From NCBI RefSeq assembly GCF_018968705.1, contig NZ_CP076668.1:3545001-3609000 (forward strand): a stretch of 64,000 nt of DNA, in the 5' to 3' direction. The translations under genes were made by a program, and so were the position numbers. The notes under the pieces are model-generated. The model was not told the DNA's origin, made no database searches, and saw only the letters and a program-made list of their open reading frames with translations. This DNA comes from Pseudomonas lijiangensis (GTDB lineage Bacteria > Pseudomonadota > Gammaproteobacteria > Pseudomonadales > Pseudomonadaceae). Below, in pieces: positions 17,744 to 27,230 of the stretch. Every line of letters begins with the position of its first letter. Within the stretch, counting starts at the first letter, position 1.

Positions 17744-19918
17744 ATGTCCATCCCAGCAGATAGCTCCGCCATGGCGCACATCGGTGCGGAACAAACGCTC
17801 AAGGAACTGCGCGACCGTCTGGAGATGGCTCTGGGGGCAGCCCAGATGGGCACCTGGGACTGGCACATTCCCAGCGACACGCTGCATGCATCGGCGCAGG
17901 CAGCGCAGTTGCACGGAATGCCGGCACAGCCATTCAACGACACCCTGCATATCTTTTTCGCTGACGTTCCTGCCGAAGAGCGCAACCGCATGCGCCAGGC
18001 CTACAACGCCGTGCTCGACAGCCAGGACGACAGTTTCCAGATCACTTACCGGCTGCAACTGAAAAATGGCGCACTCCGCCTGCTGGAAGGCCGCGCCCGC
18101 CTGTATCGGGATGAAAACGGCGCGCCCCTGAAGCTATCCGGCACCCTGCTGGATATCACCCAACAGCATGCACGCTCGGCACTGTTGGCCAGCGAAGAGA
18201 AATTCGCCAAGGCGTTTCACTCGAGCCCGGACTCGATCACCATTACCGAGCTGGAATCCGGCCACTATGTGGAGGTCAATGACGGATTCTGCCGTCTGAC
18301 CGGCTTTACCAGCCAGGAAGTCCTGGGGCGTACCGCCCTTGAAGCTGGCCTCTGGGTCGAGCCGGAACAACTCAGGCAACTGACCGATCAATTGCGCACG
18401 ACAGGCAAGATCCATCACCTGGAAATGTCCGGACGCCACAAGAATGGCACGCCGCTCGTTCTGGATATTTCAGCCGAACTCATCACCCTGAATGAAACCG
18501 CCTGCCTGCTGGTGACCGCCCGCGACATCAGTGAACTGAAACATGCCCAGGCGCAAGCCCAGCATCTGGCCTATCACGACCCGCTGACCAACCTGCCCAA
18601 CCGGGCCATGCTGATGGAAAGGCTCGGCCAGCAGCTCACCCAACTCAAGCAGGACAACCTGCGCGGCGCCCTGCTGTTTCTCGACCTGGACCACTTCAAG
18701 AACATCAACGACTCACTGGGCCACCCGATGGGCGACTCCGTGCTGAGCATCGTCACCGCACGCCTTGAAGCCAGCGTACGCCTTGAAGACACCGTTGCAC
18801 GCCTGGGTGGCGATGAGTTCGTGGTGCTGATCGGCGGCCTTGAAGGCTCACGGCATGAAGTCGCCACTCAGGTACAGGACCTCGCCGACAATCTGCGCAA
18901 GCTGCTGGCAGAACCCATGTTCATTGACCGGCAGCGTCTGCAAGTGACACCGAGCATCGGTATTGCCCTGATACCCGATCATGGCTCCAACCCAGCCGAT
19001 ATCCTCAAGCGCGCCGATATTGCGCTGTATCGCGCCAAGGACTCGGGGCGCAATGCCGCACAGCTGTTCCATCGCTCCATGCAGAAAGCTGCCAGCCAGC
19101 GCCTGCGCATGGAAAACGACCTGCGCATGGCTCTGACCCGCAACGAACTGCACTTGTACTACCAGGCTCAGGTCAACACCCTGAGCGACAGGATCATCGG
19201 CGCAGAAGCCCTGCTGCGCTGGCAGCATCCCGATTACGGCCTGCTGGCACCTACGCAGTTCATTCAGATCCTCGAAGAAAGCGGAATGATTCTGGAAGTC
19301 GGCGGCTGGGCCCTCGAAGAGGCCTGCAAGGTGGGAGGCAGGTTATTGCAGCAAGGCCTGCTGCCGTTGAACGACTTTTTGCTGGCCGTGAATATCAGCC
19401 CGCGCCAGTTCCGCCAGACTGACTTCGTCGAGCAAGTGGAAAACTGCCTGAAGCGCCATCGCCTGCCACCCACCATGCTCAAGCTGGAAATCACCGAAGG
19501 CATTGTCATCCAGAACCTGGACGACACCATCGCCAAGATGCTGCGCCTGAAAAAGATCGGCGTCAGCTTCGCCATGGATGATTTCGGCACCGGCTATTCA
19601 TCCCTGACGTATCTCAAGCGCCTGCCGGTAGACGTCCTGAAGATCGATCAGTCGTTCATACATGAGGCCGCCACAGACGCCAACGATGCCGAGATCGTTC
19701 GCGCCATCGTAGGCATGGCCAACAGCCTCAATCTCAGCGTCATCGCGGAAGGGGTGGAAACCGTGGAGCAACTGGCGTTTCTCGAACAGCTGAATTGCCA
19801 CACCTATCAAGGCTATCTGTTCAGCGAGCCACTGCCCCATGCAGAATTCGAAGCCCTGCTCTGCCTGGAAAAAGGCCTGCCGGAAACCAGCGTGCAAACC
19901 TTGCTGGCGCAGGAATAG
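17744..19918 (+). CDS. PAS-PAS-GGDEF-EAL cyclic-di-GMP signalling protein
   Basis: A 724-residue protein with two PAS sensor domains (~12-140 and ~145-265), a GGDEF diguanylate cyclase domain (~275-435) and an EAL phosphodiesterase domain (~445-690). The GGDEF motif is intact (RLGGDEFVVLI), with an RxxD product-inhibition site (RLED) five residues before it. The EAL motif (GAEALLRW), DDFGTGYSSL, KIDQSFI and EGVET are also intact, so both activities are possible. No transmembrane segment or signal peptide is seen; it is probably a soluble sensor that makes or degrades c-di-GMP. The PAS ligand cannot be predicted. It stands alone, with a heat-shock gene converging on it. Confidence 0.92.
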   Translation: MSIPADSSAMAHIGAEQTLKELRDRLEMALGAAQMGTWDWHIPSDTLHASAQAAQLHGMPAQPFNDTLHIFFADVPAEERNRMRQAYNAVLDSQDDSFQITYRLQLKNGALRLLEGRARLYRDENGAPLKLSGTLLDITQQHARSALLASEEKFAKAFHSSPDSITITELESGHYVEVNDGFCRLTGFTSQEVLGRTALEAGLWVEPEQLRQLTDQLRTTGKIHHLEMSGRHKNGTPLVLDISAELITLNETACLLVTARDISELKHAQAQAQHLAYHDPLTNLPNRAMLMERLGQQLTQLKQDNLRGALLFLDLDHFKNINDSLGHPMGDSVLSIVTARLEASVRLEDTVARLGGDEFVVLIGGLEGSRHEVATQVQDLADNLRKLLAEPMFIDRQRLQVTPSIGIALIPDHGSNPADILKRADIALYRAKDSGRNAAQLFHRSMQKAASQRLRMENDLRMALTRNELHLYYQAQVNTLSDRIIGAEALLRWQHPDYGLLAPTQFIQILEESGMILEVGGWALEEACKVGGRLLQQGLLPLNDFLLAVNISPRQFRQTDFVEQVENCLKRHRLPPTMLKLEITEGIVIQNLDDTIAKMLRLKKIGVSFAMDDFGTGYSSLTYLKRLPVDVLKIDQSFIHEAATDANDAEIVRAIVGMANSLNLSVIAEGVETVEQLAFLEQLNCHTYQGYLFSEPLPHAEFEALLCLEKGLPETSVQTLLAQE

Positions 19919-19949
19919 AAAAAAGGAAGGCATCCGTGGATGCCTTCCT
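19919..19949 (-). terminator. Terminator of the small heat-shock gene
   Basis: AGGAAGGCATCC (19924-19935) pairs with GGATGCCTTCCT (19938-19949). On the minus strand the stem is followed by six Ts (19924-19919), so it serves the heat-shock gene; it may also slow the converging GGDEF-EAL transcript. Confidence 0.85.
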
Positions 19950-19959
19950 GAACACTTGA

Positions 19960-20403
19960 TTAATGCTGCAGCACTTTCTGCTGATTGATCGGGATGCGTT
20001 TTGGCTTGGCCTCTTCCGGCACCAGACGAATCAGATCGATATTCAGAAGGCCGTGGGACAGGCTGGCATTCTTGACTTCGATATGGTCCGCCAGGCGGAA
20101 GGACAGCTTGAACTCGCGACGGGTAATACCCTGATGCAGATAGGTAATGCCTTCGACCTCCTCCTCTCGCTTGCCGGCACTGACGCTCAACACGCCGTTT
20201 TCGATCTGCAGTTCAAAATCTTCTTCCTGCATGCCGGCAGCCGCAATCACGATGCGATAGTGATCGTCGGAGTGCTTTTCCACGTTGTAGGGTGGATAGC
20301 TGGTGGTCGAATCATTCCGGGCAACGGACTCGAACAAGTCATTGAAACGGTCGAAGCCCACTGAATGGCGAAAGAGTGGGGCCAAAGAGAATGCAGTTGC
20401 CAT
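19960..20403 (-). CDS. ibpA: Small heat-shock protein, Hsp20/IbpA type
   Basis: A 147-residue alpha-crystallin-type holdase that binds unfolding proteins in the cytoplasm. The N-terminus (FSLAPLFRHSVGFDRFNDLFES) and the crystallin core (YPPYNVEKHSDDHYRIVIAAAGMQEEDF, then FKLSFRLADHIEVKNASLSHGLLNIDL) match IbpA. The C-terminal anchor motif is I-P-I (RIPINQ). A candidate heat-shock sigma factor promoter lies upstream, and AAGGAG stands before the start. Confidence 0.95.
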   Translation of the reverse strand: MATAFSLAPLFRHSVGFDRFNDLFESVARNDSTTSYPPYNVEKHSDDHYRIVIAAAGMQEEDFELQIENGVLSVSAGKREEEVEGITYLHQGITRREFKLSFRLADHIEVKNASLSHGLLNIDLIRLVPEEAKPKRIPINQQKVLQH

Positions 20404-20468
20404 AATGGTTCTCCTTAATCAGTGAGACGGTAGTCATGCGATCCGTATCCGGTATCGCTTAACCACCA

Positions 20469-20496
20469 AATTAAGGTCTGACTTGCAGATTTCAAG
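20469..20496 (-). promoter_or_regulatory. Candidate sigma-32 promoter of the small heat-shock gene
   Basis: Read on the minus strand, CTTGAA (20496-20491) and CCTTAATTT (20476-20468) are 14 nt apart, close to the sigma-32 consensus CTTGAA-N13/14-CCCCATnT, though the -10 element is imperfect. It lies about 65-95 nt upstream of the start codon. No convincing ROSE thermometer could be drawn by eye. Confidence 0.55.
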
Positions 20497-20514
20497 AGCC
20501 GTTTTTCAAAGCAT

Positions 20515-21474
20515 TTACGACCGTTCGTCGGGAGAAAAACCGATCAAGGCACTGATGCGTTCACAGTCCGTTTCACGGCGCAAGGTGTCGAACATGACCA
20601 CGGCTTCGGGGTAGCTTTTGGTCAGGAGCACCAGCCATTGCTTGAGGCGTCCCGGCGCCTGGATGAGGGTCATCTTGGCCAGGCAGTCCTTCCAGAAGGT
20701 GCGCAACATCGGCTGCAACTCGGCCCAGGTCATCTCGACAACCTCTTCGCCCGCATTCGCCGCCGCGATCTGCCGGGCCAGATCCGGACGCGCTACCAGT
20801 CCGCGACCGATCATGATGTCCCGCGCACCGCAGATCTCCTTGCAGCGCCGCCAGTCATCCACCGTCCAGATTTCGCCATTGGCAACCACCGGAACCTTGA
20901 CCACCTCCTGAATCCTGGCAATCCACTCCCAATGCGCAGGCGGCTTGTAGCCATCGACCTTGGTCCGGGCATGCACCACGATCCGCTCGGCACCGCCATC
21001 CACCAGTGCCCGGGCGCAATCCAGGGCGCCGTCGGTATTCTCGTACCCCAGACGCATCTTGGCCGTGACCGGAATACCCTTGGGCACGGCACGTCGCACA
21101 TGACTGACGATGGAATGCAGCAGCTCAGGCTCCCTGAGCAGAATCGCGCCTCCACGGGAGCGGTTGACGGTCTTGGCCGGGCAGCCGAAGTTCAGGTCCA
21201 GCACCGGGGCGCCCAACTCACAGGCAAATGCGGCATTTTCAGCCAGACAGACCGGGTCCGAACCCAACAATTGCAGATGCAATGGCACGCCTGCGGCTGT
21301 TTTCGCATCGGTGTGCAGCTCGGAAGCCAGCTTGTAGAAATAGGCGGCAGGCATGACCCGCTCGGTCACCCGGATGAACTCGGTCACGCACCAGTCAACG
21401 CCGCCGACGCGGGTCAGCACATTACGCAGGATGTCGTCGACCAACCCCTCCATGGGCGCCAGAGCAATTTGCAT
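20515..21474 (-). CDS. dusC: tRNA-dihydrouridine(16) synthase
   Basis: A 319-residue FMN enzyme that reduces a uridine in the tRNA D-loop to dihydrouridine. It begins [21 protein letters not shown]. The catalytic cysteine is in [43 protein letters not shown] and [15 protein letters not shown] are typical, and the PMEG and R-S-R-G-G-A forms favour DusC over DusA or DusB. It lies on the minus strand, 29 bp downstream of the thioesterase gene. Confidence 0.93.
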   Translation of the reverse strand: MQIALAPMEGLVDDILRNVLTRVGGVDWCVTEFIRVTERVMPAAYFYKLASELHTDAKTAAGVPLHLQLLGSDPVCLAENAAFACELGAPVLDLNFGCPAKTVNRSRGGAILLREPELLHSIVSHVRRAVPKGIPVTAKMRLGYENTDGALDCARALVDGGAERIVVHARTKVDGYKPPAHWEWIARIQEVVKVPVVANGEIWTVDDWRRCKEICGARDIMIGRGLVARPDLARQIAAANAGEEVVEMTWAELQPMLRTFWKDCLAKMTLIQAPGRLKQWLVLLTKSYPEAVVMFDTLRRETDCERISALIGFSPDERS

Positions 21475-21503
21475 GGGTCACACTCGAAAAAAAGTCCGGC
21501 AGT

Positions 21504-21962
21504 TTACTGCCCGGCGCCGGGATTTGGAATGTCGCCCGACAAGGCGCTGCCATAACCCTCGATGAATTCATTCGGCATACGCTTTGGCTTGCCACTGGAC
21601 AGCTCGATACAGACAAAAGTGGTCCGGGCGCGCAGCAGGGTCAAGCCGTCCACCGGGCGCTTGAGCTGAAAGCAGCGGGTCATTTTCAGGCGCTTGTCCC
21701 AGTCGACAATCCAGGTGGCCAGTTGCAGTTCGTCATCTTCGTAGGCGCTGGCCAGGTAATCGATTTCATGCCGCACCACCGCCATGGCCCGGTCCAGACG
21801 CCGGTACTCGCTCAGGTCCAGCCCCAAGTGCTGCGAATGCCGCCAGGCGCAACGCTCCAGCCAGGAGACATACACCGCGTTATTGGCGTGTCCCAGGCCA
21901 TCGATATCATCGGCTGCCACATTGAGGTCGATTACAAAAGGCGTTGCCCGATCCCAGACCAT
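21504..21962 (-). CDS. Acyl-CoA thioesterase, YbgC/4HBT hotdog family
   Basis: A 152-residue hotdog-fold thioesterase. The active-site stretch DDIDGLGHANNAVYVSWLERCAW corresponds to the D-x-x-G-H-x-N-N-x-x-Y helix of 4-hydroxybenzoyl-CoA-type enzymes; the following strands (RHEIDYLASAYEDDELQLATW, CFQLKRPVDGLTLLRARTTFVCIE) fit the sheet. Such proteins hydrolyse short- to medium-chain acyl-CoA in the cytoplasm. It is followed closely by dusC. Its natural substrate is unknown. Confidence 0.85.
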   Translation of the reverse strand: MVWDRATPFVIDLNVAADDIDGLGHANNAVYVSWLERCAWRHSQHLGLDLSEYRRLDRAMAVVRHEIDYLASAYEDDELQLATWIVDWDKRLKMTRCFQLKRPVDGLTLLRARTTFVCIELSSGKPKRMPNEFIEGYGSALSGDIPNPGAGQ

Positions 21963-22015
21963 ATTTGCTCCTGTTGTCGTATCGCGAGAGGACTCATGTC
22001 CACAAGGAGCTCAGT

Positions 22016-22555
22016 CTAAACCACCGCCGACTTGGCCGCCCTCAACAGACGATCCGACAACTCGCCGGTGCCCAGCGCACGGGCCAACACCAGGCCGCCC
22101 ACCATCAAGGCGAGATCAGCCAGGACCTTGTCCGCCTCTTCAGGGCTCGAGGACAGCTGCGCAACCATCAACTCCACATGCTCAGCCAAAGAGGCCTGAA
22201 AGCCCTCCGGCAAGCGCGGCATATCCCCTGCAGTGGAAGGAAGCGGACAGGCCTCGCCCTGGGCATCACGGTGCTTGCGTGACAGATAAAACGCCGCCAG
22301 CAAGGCACGCCGCTCATGACAGGGAAGCTGCTCGTCGATTTGTGCAATGGCAGACCTTCGCTGCTTCAGCAACCGGTCGAAGGCTTCAAGCATCAGCGAC
22401 TCCTTGCTGTCGAAGTGAGCGTAGAAGCCCCCTACCGTCAGCCCCGCAGCGCTCATGATTTCACTGACGCTCGGTTGTTCCGGGCCACGACTGATGAGGG
22501 CCGCGCTGGCAGCATCGAGAATCCGTTCACGAGTTTGCGCTTTTTTATCGGTCAT
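22016..22555 (-). CDS. TetR-family transcriptional regulator
   Basis: A 179-residue repressor. Residues ~5-55 hold the TetR helix-turn-helix (RERILDAASAALISRG, SVSEIMSAAGLTVGGFYAHFDSKESLM); the C-terminal two-thirds is the variable ligand domain. It stands 53 bp before the thioesterase gene on the same strand, so the thioesterase and dusC might be under its influence, but no operator was identified. The ligand is unknown. Confidence 0.88.
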   Translation of the reverse strand: MTDKKAQTRERILDAASAALISRGPEQPSVSEIMSAAGLTVGGFYAHFDSKESLMLEAFDRLLKQRRSAIAQIDEQLPCHERRALLAAFYLSRKHRDAQGEACPLPSTAGDMPRLPEGFQASLAEHVELMVAQLSSSPEEADKVLADLALMVGGLVLARALGTGELSDRLLRAAKSAVV

Positions 22556-22684
22556 GCCGCTCTCCAGAAATTACGCAGATAATATTATTCGCATAATCCT
22601 GAATGACAAGCGCAACGCGGCTTATCTGCCAAAGGCAGAGCAATTGCGCGAGAAGGAAGGGCTTACAGCGGAACGGGCGAAATT

Positions 22685-22711
22685 AAAAAAGGCCCAAAAA
22701 ACAAAAGGGCC
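22685..22711 (-). terminator. Terminator of the tRNA array
   Basis: On the minus strand GGCCC (22711-22707), a T-rich 11-nt loop and GGGCC (22695-22691) are followed by six Ts (22690-22685). A second possible stem (AAGGGTCATTCG with TGAATGGCCCTT) overlaps it. It follows the last tRNA gene by about 45 bp. Confidence 0.7.
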
Positions 22712-22755
22712 ATTCAATAATCGAATGACCCTTGGTCTCGCAGAGCGAGAAATCG

Positions 22756-22831
22756 TGGCGTCCCCTAGGGGACTCGAACCCCTGTTACCGCCGTGAAAGG
22801 GCGGTGTCCTAGGCCACTAGACGAAGGGGAC
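22756..22831 (-). tRNA. tRNA-Glu (anticodon TTC), copy 2
   Basis: The 76-nt gene folds with acceptor stem GTCCCCT/AGGGGAC, a T-arm with GGTTCGAGTCC and the anticodon loop CTTTCAC, giving TTC for glutamate. Discriminator G and CCA are encoded. Its sequence matches the other tRNA-Glu at 23005-23080. It is the last gene of the array. Confidence 0.97.
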
Positions 22832-22876
22832 GCAAAACCTTCGAGCAAATTCGCTAAAAGCGAATCCTGGCAAAAT

Positions 22877-22952
22877 TGGTGGAGCTAAGCGGGATCGAAC
22901 CGCTGACCTCCTGCATGCCATGCAGGCGCTCTCCCAGCTGAGCTATAGCCCC
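22877..22952 (-). tRNA. tRNA-Ala (anticodon GGC), copy 2
   Basis: The 76-nt gene starts GGGGCTATAGCTCAGC and ends TAGCTCCACCA with CCA encoded. The anticodon stem-loop is CCTGC-ATGGCAT-GCAGG, giving GGC for alanine. It differs from the other tRNA-Ala by one compensated base pair in the anticodon stem. Confidence 0.97.
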
Positions 22953-23004
22953 AGATTTATCGCCTCGCGGCGGAGATCAACCTTGCGGCATCACTCTTTG
23001 AAAA

Positions 23005-23080
23005 TGGCGTCCCCTAGGGGACTCGAACCCCTGTTACCGCCGTGAAAGGGCGGTGTCCTAGGCCACTAGACGAAGGGGAC
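23005..23080 (-). tRNA. tRNA-Glu (anticodon TTC), copy 1
   Basis: The same 76-nt sequence as 22756-22831, with anticodon TTC, encoded CCA and stem GTCCCCT/AGGGGAC. It lies between the two tRNA-Ala genes. Confidence 0.97.
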
Positions 23081-23165
23081 AAAACCTTCTTGCGTACATG
23101 ACAGGCGCTGGTTCCTGTCATCGTACTGTTTCAAGGTAATGTAGCCGACCTTGAAACTCTTTGTT

Positions 23166-23241
<76 letters not shown>

Positions 23242-23260
23242 ACATCAGTGGACGGGGCGC

Positions 23261-23289
23261 ATGTTAAGCGTGAGTCGCTAACCTGTCAA
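23261..23289 (-). promoter_or_regulatory. Strong sigma-70 promoter of the tRNA array with stringent discriminator
   Basis: On the minus strand TTGACA (23289-23284), a 17-nt spacer and TAACAT (23266-23261) form a near-consensus promoter. It is followed by GCGCCCCGTC, the GC-rich discriminator of stable-RNA promoters under ppGpp control, and preceded by an AT-rich stretch (23290-23330) like an UP element. It should drive all four tRNA genes. Confidence 0.85.
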
Positions 23290-23420
23290 ATTTATTTTCA
23301 ACATTTTTGAAAATTTTTCGTCGACATAACAAACACTTAACGCTTCACCCCCGTAAAACCGAGGTCGAATCGACCACTGTGCACCCCTGCCCTGCGAGCA
23401 CACAGTGATCCTTCACTGCA

Positions 23421-24902
23421 TCAGGCTATGGCGCCCAGCAGTTTTTCCCACTCTTTGTTTTCTTTCTTGGAAACACCACCGAGCAGATCGATGGCCTGAC
23501 GCAGACGGAAACGGGTGAGGTCCGGTCCGAGGATTTCCATCGCATCGAGCACCGAAACCGAACTGGCCTGCCCGGTAATCGCCGCAAACATCAAGGGCAT
23601 GGCATCACGCAGCTTCAGCTCCAGATGATCGACCACCGCCTGGATACAGCCAGTAATCGGGTCTTTCTCCCACTGACGCAGGGATTCGAGCTTCCACAGG
23701 ATCAACTGCATCAACTGGCGGACCTGATCGCCCGACAGCTTCTTGTGCTCGAACAGCTTGGCATCCGGCGTCACGCCGCCCGCGAAGAAGAAGCTGGCCA
23801 ATGGCGCGATCTGGCTGAAGGTTTCGACCCGGCCCTGAACGTGAGGCGCGATCTTCATCAGGTATTCGGGGTTGAGCGCCCAGTTCTGCACTCGGGAAGC
23901 GAACTCTTCGACCGGCAACTCGCGCAGCCACTGGCCATTGAGCCAGGACAGCTTCTCGATATCGAAGATCGGACCGCCCAGGGAGACGCGGGACAAGTCG
24001 AAGTTATCGACCATTTCCTGCAACGAGAACTTCTCGCGCTCGTCCGGCATCGACCAGCCCATGCGCCCCAAATAGTTGAGCATGGCCTCGGGCATGAAGC
24101 CCATGCGCTCGTAGAAGGTCACGGAAGTCGGGTTCTTGCGCTTGGACAGCTTGCTCTTGTCGGGGTTACGCAGCAGCGGCATGTAGCACAACTGCGGCTT
24201 GTCCCAGCCGAAGTACTCGTAGAGCAGGATCAGTTTCGGCGCGGATGGCAGCCACTCTTCGCCACGCAGTACGTGGGTGATCCCCATCAGGTGGTCATCC
24301 ACCACGTTGGCCAGGAAGTAGGTCGGCAGACCGTCGGTCTTCATCAGCACCTGCATGTCCATGCGATCCCATGGGATCTCCACTTCGCCACGCAGGATGT
24401 CCGGCACCACGCACACGCCCTCGGTCGGCACTTTCATGCGGATGACGTGGGGCTCGCCGGCGTCCAGGCGACGCTGGACTTCTTCCTTGGAAAGCAGCAA
24501 GGCACGGCCGTCGTAGCGTGGAGTCTCGCCCCTGGCCATTTGCTCGGCGCGCATCTCGTCCAGTTCTTCGGCAGTGCAGAAGCAAGGGAAGGCGTGGCCA
24601 AGATCGACCAGTTGCTGAGCGTACTTGCGATAGATGTCGCCCCGCTCGCTCTGACGATACGGGCCATGTGGACCGCCTACATCCGGACCTTCGCTCCACT
24701 CGATGCCCAGCCAGCGCAACGCATCGAAAATCTGCTGCTCGGACTCGCGGGTCGAACGCAACTGATCGGTATCTTCGATGCGCAGGATGAACTCACCACC
24801 GTGCTGCTTGGCAAAGCAGTAGTTGAAAAGCGCGATGTAGGCGGTGCCAACATGGGGATCGCCAGTGGGTGATGGCGCAATGCGAGTGCGAACGGTGGTC
24901 AT
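23421..24902 (-). CDS. gltX: Glutamyl-tRNA synthetase
   Basis: A 493-residue class I synthetase that charges tRNA-Glu. The HIGH-type motif is [24 protein letters not shown] at the N-terminus ([15 protein letters not shown]) and the KMSKS-type motif is [29 protein letters not shown] and [16 protein letters not shown] are typical of the bacterial enzyme; length is normal. The gene lies beside the two tRNA-Glu genes it serves. The start at 24902 ([14 protein letters not shown]) matches the family. Confidence 0.98.
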   Translation of the reverse strand: MTTVRTRIAPSPTGDPHVGTAYIALFNYCFAKQHGGEFILRIEDTDQLRSTRESEQQIFDALRWLGIEWSEGPDVGGPHGPYRQSERGDIYRKYAQQLVDLGHAFPCFCTAEELDEMRAEQMARGETPRYDGRALLLSKEEVQRRLDAGEPHVIRMKVPTEGVCVVPDILRGEVEIPWDRMDMQVLMKTDGLPTYFLANVVDDHLMGITHVLRGEEWLPSAPKLILLYEYFGWDKPQLCYMPLLRNPDKSKLSKRKNPTSVTFYERMGFMPEAMLNYLGRMGWSMPDEREKFSLQEMVDNFDLSRVSLGGPIFDIEKLSWLNGQWLRELPVEEFASRVQNWALNPEYLMKIAPHVQGRVETFSQIAPLASFFFAGGVTPDAKLFEHKKLSGDQVRQLMQLILWKLESLRQWEKDPITGCIQAVVDHLELKLRDAMPLMFAAITGQASSVSVLDAMEILGPDLTRFRLRQAIDLLGGVSKKENKEWEKLLGAIA

Positions 24903-24992
24903 GAAAAATTCCGAAATAGATCGATCAAGCGCGGAATCTTAACAGGCCGAACCCTTTTGGCTCCACTTCGCGAATGAATTCCGGGCGACCTC

Positions 24993-25204
24993 TTCGCGAC
25001 TGAAGTCGCTCCCAAAGGGTAATGCTGATCAGTCAAGGCACAAACAGAACTTGTGGGAGGCAGCTTGCTGGCGAAAAAGGCCTTGAAACCGGCAGATATT
25101 CTTCGGCTGTACGTGAAAGTCGCCAGCAAGCTGCCTCCCACAAAGTAATCCATGGCCCCGACTAATTGGCATTACCCTCCTGTGGGAGCGACTTCAGTCG
25201 CGAA
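24993..25204. repeat. REP palindrome interrupted by a REP-cored element
   Basis: A 22-bp perfect inverted repeat has its arms at 24993-25014 (TTCGCGACTGAAGTCGCTCC...) and 25183-25204. They match the P. syringae-type REP word GTGGGAGCGACTTCAGTCGCG. Normally such arms lie close together; here 168 bp separate them and a different REP-cored element occupies the space. This is most simply a nested insertion. Between gltX and uvrB no gene is seen in the 312-bp gap. Confidence 0.7.
25018..25176. repeat. REP-cored MITE-like element, copy A (159 bp)
   Basis: Outer ends GGTAATGCTGATCAGT (25018-25033) and, inverted, GGTAATGCCAATTAGT (25176-25161) enclose 23-bp perfect inverted arms (25052-25074 and 25120-25142; TGTGGGAGGCAGCTTGCTGG...). 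The centre contains GGCAGATATTC. The same layout in opposite orientation recurs at 40799-40947, and a divergent copy lies at 35256-35376. No protein is encoded. Confidence 0.75.
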
Positions 25205-25214
25205 CAACGCGCGA

Positions 25215-27230
25215 TCAAACCGCCAATAACCGCTCCCGCAGCTTGGCGATCTCGTCGCGCATCTGCGCCGCGGCCTCGAACTCCAGGTCGCGGGCCAACT
25301 GGTACATTTTCTCTTCCAGTTGACGAATGCGCTTGGTGATTTCGCTGGGTGAGCGCAGTTCGTTCTCGTAGCGGGCGTTTTCTTCCGCGGCCTTGGCCAT
25401 GCCTTTGCGCTTCTTGCTCCGCGAACCCGGGACCGTCGCGCCTTCCATGATGTCCGCCACGTCCTTGATGACACCCTTGGGCGTGATGCCATTGGCCAGG
25501 TTATGGGCGATCTGCTTTTCACGACGCCGTTCGGTCTCGCCAATGGCCCGTTCCATGGAACCGGTCATGCGATCGGCATAGAGAATCGCCCGGCCATTGA
25601 GGTTACGAGCTGCCCGACCGATGGTCTGGATCAGGGAGCGTTCGGAACGCAGGAAACCTTCCTTGTCGGCATCTAGAATCGCCACCAAAGACACTTCCGG
25701 CATGTCCAGGCCTTCGCGCAACAGGTTGATCCCCACCAGCACGTCGAAAGCCCCGAGACGCAGATCGCGGATGATCTCGACCCGCTCAACAGTATCGATG
25801 TCCGAGTGCAGGTAACGGACCCGCACCCCATGGTCGCCCAGATAGTCCGTCAAATCCTCGGCCATGCGCTTGGTCAGGGTCGTGACCAGCACTCGCTCTT
25901 CCAGCGCCACACGCTTGTTGATTTCCGACAGCAGATCATCGACCTGAGTCAGCGCAGGACGAATCTCGACCTGCGGGTCCACCAGCCCAGTCGGGCGCAC
26001 CACCTGTTCGATGACTCGCCCGGCATGCTCTGCCTCGTAAGGCCCCGGCGTGGCCGAAACGAAGATGGTCTGCGGGCTGACCGCCTCCCACTCGTCGAAG
26101 CGCATGGGCCGGTTATCCAGTGCCGATGGCAGCCGGAAGCCATATTCCACCAGGGTTTCCTTGCGCGAGCGGTCGCCTTTGTACATTGCACCGACCTGCG
26201 GCACGCTGACGTGGGACTCGTCGATCACCAGCAAGGCGTCAGGCGGCAGGTAGTCGTAAAGCGTGGGCGGTGGCGCTCCCGACGGGCGGCCCGAGAGATA
26301 GCGGGAGTAGTTTTCGATGCCGTTGCAGTACCCCAGCTCCAGAATCATTTCCAGGTCAAAACGGGTGCGCTGCTCAAGACGCTGGGCTTCCACCAGCTTA
26401 TTGTTGTTGCGCAGGTATTCCAGGCGCTCCTGTAACTCGACCTTGATGCCTTCCATCGCTTCGAGCAGCGTCTCGCGGGGCGTCACATAGTGGCTCTTGG
26501 GGTAGAAGGTAAAACGCGGCAGCTTGCGGATCACCTCCCCCGTCAGCGGATCGAAGGCCGACAGGCTTTCCACCTCGTCGTCGAACAGTTCGACGCGGAT
26601 CGCTTCCAGATCGGACTCGGCCGGGTAGATATCGATGACATCGCCTCGCACCCGAAAGGTCGCACGGGCAAAATCCATGTCGTTGCGGGTGTACTGCAGA
26701 TCCGCCAGACGGCGCAGCAAGGCGCGCTGGTCGAGTTTGTCGCCACGGTCGATGTGCAGGACCATACGCAAGTAGGTTTCCGGGCTGCCCAGACCATAGA
26801 TGCAGGACACCGTGGTGACGATGATCGCGTCCTTGCGCTCCAGCAGGGCCTTGGTCGCGGACAGGCGCATCTGCTCGATATGGTCGTTGATCGAAGCATC
26901 CTTCTCGATGAAGGTGTCCGACGACGGCACATAGGCTTCCGGCTGATAGTAGTCGTAGTAGGAGACGAAATACTCCACCGCATTGTTGGGGAAAAACGTC
27001 TTGAACTCGCCATACAACTGGGCCGCCAGGGTCTTGTTCGGCGCCAGCACCAGGGTCGGGCGCTGTACCTGGGCAATGACGTTGGCGATGCTGAAGGTCT
27101 TGCCCGAGCCGGTCACGCCCAGCAGGGTCTGGTGCGCCAGCCCGGCCTCGATCCCTTCCACCATCAGGCGGATGGCCTCGGGCTGATCGCCGGCTGGCTC
27201 AAAACGGGTGACGAGCTGAAACTCGGACAT
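25215..27230 (-). CDS. uvrB: Excinuclease ABC subunit B
   Basis: A 671-residue helicase-like subunit of UvrABC nucleotide excision repair, which verifies damage loaded by UvrA and recruits UvrC. Walker A is [15 protein letters not shown], the DEAD-type box is [13 protein letters not shown], the beta-hairpin region includes [21 protein letters not shown], and helicase motif VI is [15 protein letters not shown]. The C-terminal UVR domain ([24 protein letters not shown]) binds UvrC. Length is normal. A 355-bp gap separates it from the divergent aminotransferase gene. Confidence 0.98.
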   Translation of the reverse strand: MSEFQLVTRFEPAGDQPEAIRLMVEGIEAGLAHQTLLGVTGSGKTFSIANVIAQVQRPTLVLAPNKTLAAQLYGEFKTFFPNNAVEYFVSYYDYYQPEAYVPSSDTFIEKDASINDHIEQMRLSATKALLERKDAIIVTTVSCIYGLGSPETYLRMVLHIDRGDKLDQRALLRRLADLQYTRNDMDFARATFRVRGDVIDIYPAESDLEAIRVELFDDEVESLSAFDPLTGEVIRKLPRFTFYPKSHYVTPRETLLEAMEGIKVELQERLEYLRNNNKLVEAQRLEQRTRFDLEMILELGYCNGIENYSRYLSGRPSGAPPPTLYDYLPPDALLVIDESHVSVPQVGAMYKGDRSRKETLVEYGFRLPSALDNRPMRFDEWEAVSPQTIFVSATPGPYEAEHAGRVIEQVVRPTGLVDPQVEIRPALTQVDDLLSEINKRVALEERVLVTTLTKRMAEDLTDYLGDHGVRVRYLHSDIDTVERVEIIRDLRLGAFDVLVGINLLREGLDMPEVSLVAILDADKEGFLRSERSLIQTIGRAARNLNGRAILYADRMTGSMERAIGETERRREKQIAHNLANGITPKGVIKDVADIMEGATVPGSRSKKRKGMAKAAEENARYENELRSPSEITKRIRQLEEKMYQLARDLEFEAAAQMRDEIAKLRERLLAV

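Noticed and set aside
20404..20460. ROSE-type RNA thermometer in the small heat-shock gene leader
   Set aside because: The leader is long enough, but I could not draw a convincing hairpin with the characteristic U-(U/C)-GCU element against the Shine-Dalgarno sequence.
22455..22796. 113-codon open frame running into the first tRNA-Glu gene
   Set aside because: It overlaps the TetR gene antisense, the tRNA terminator and the tRNA itself, and has no recognisable content.
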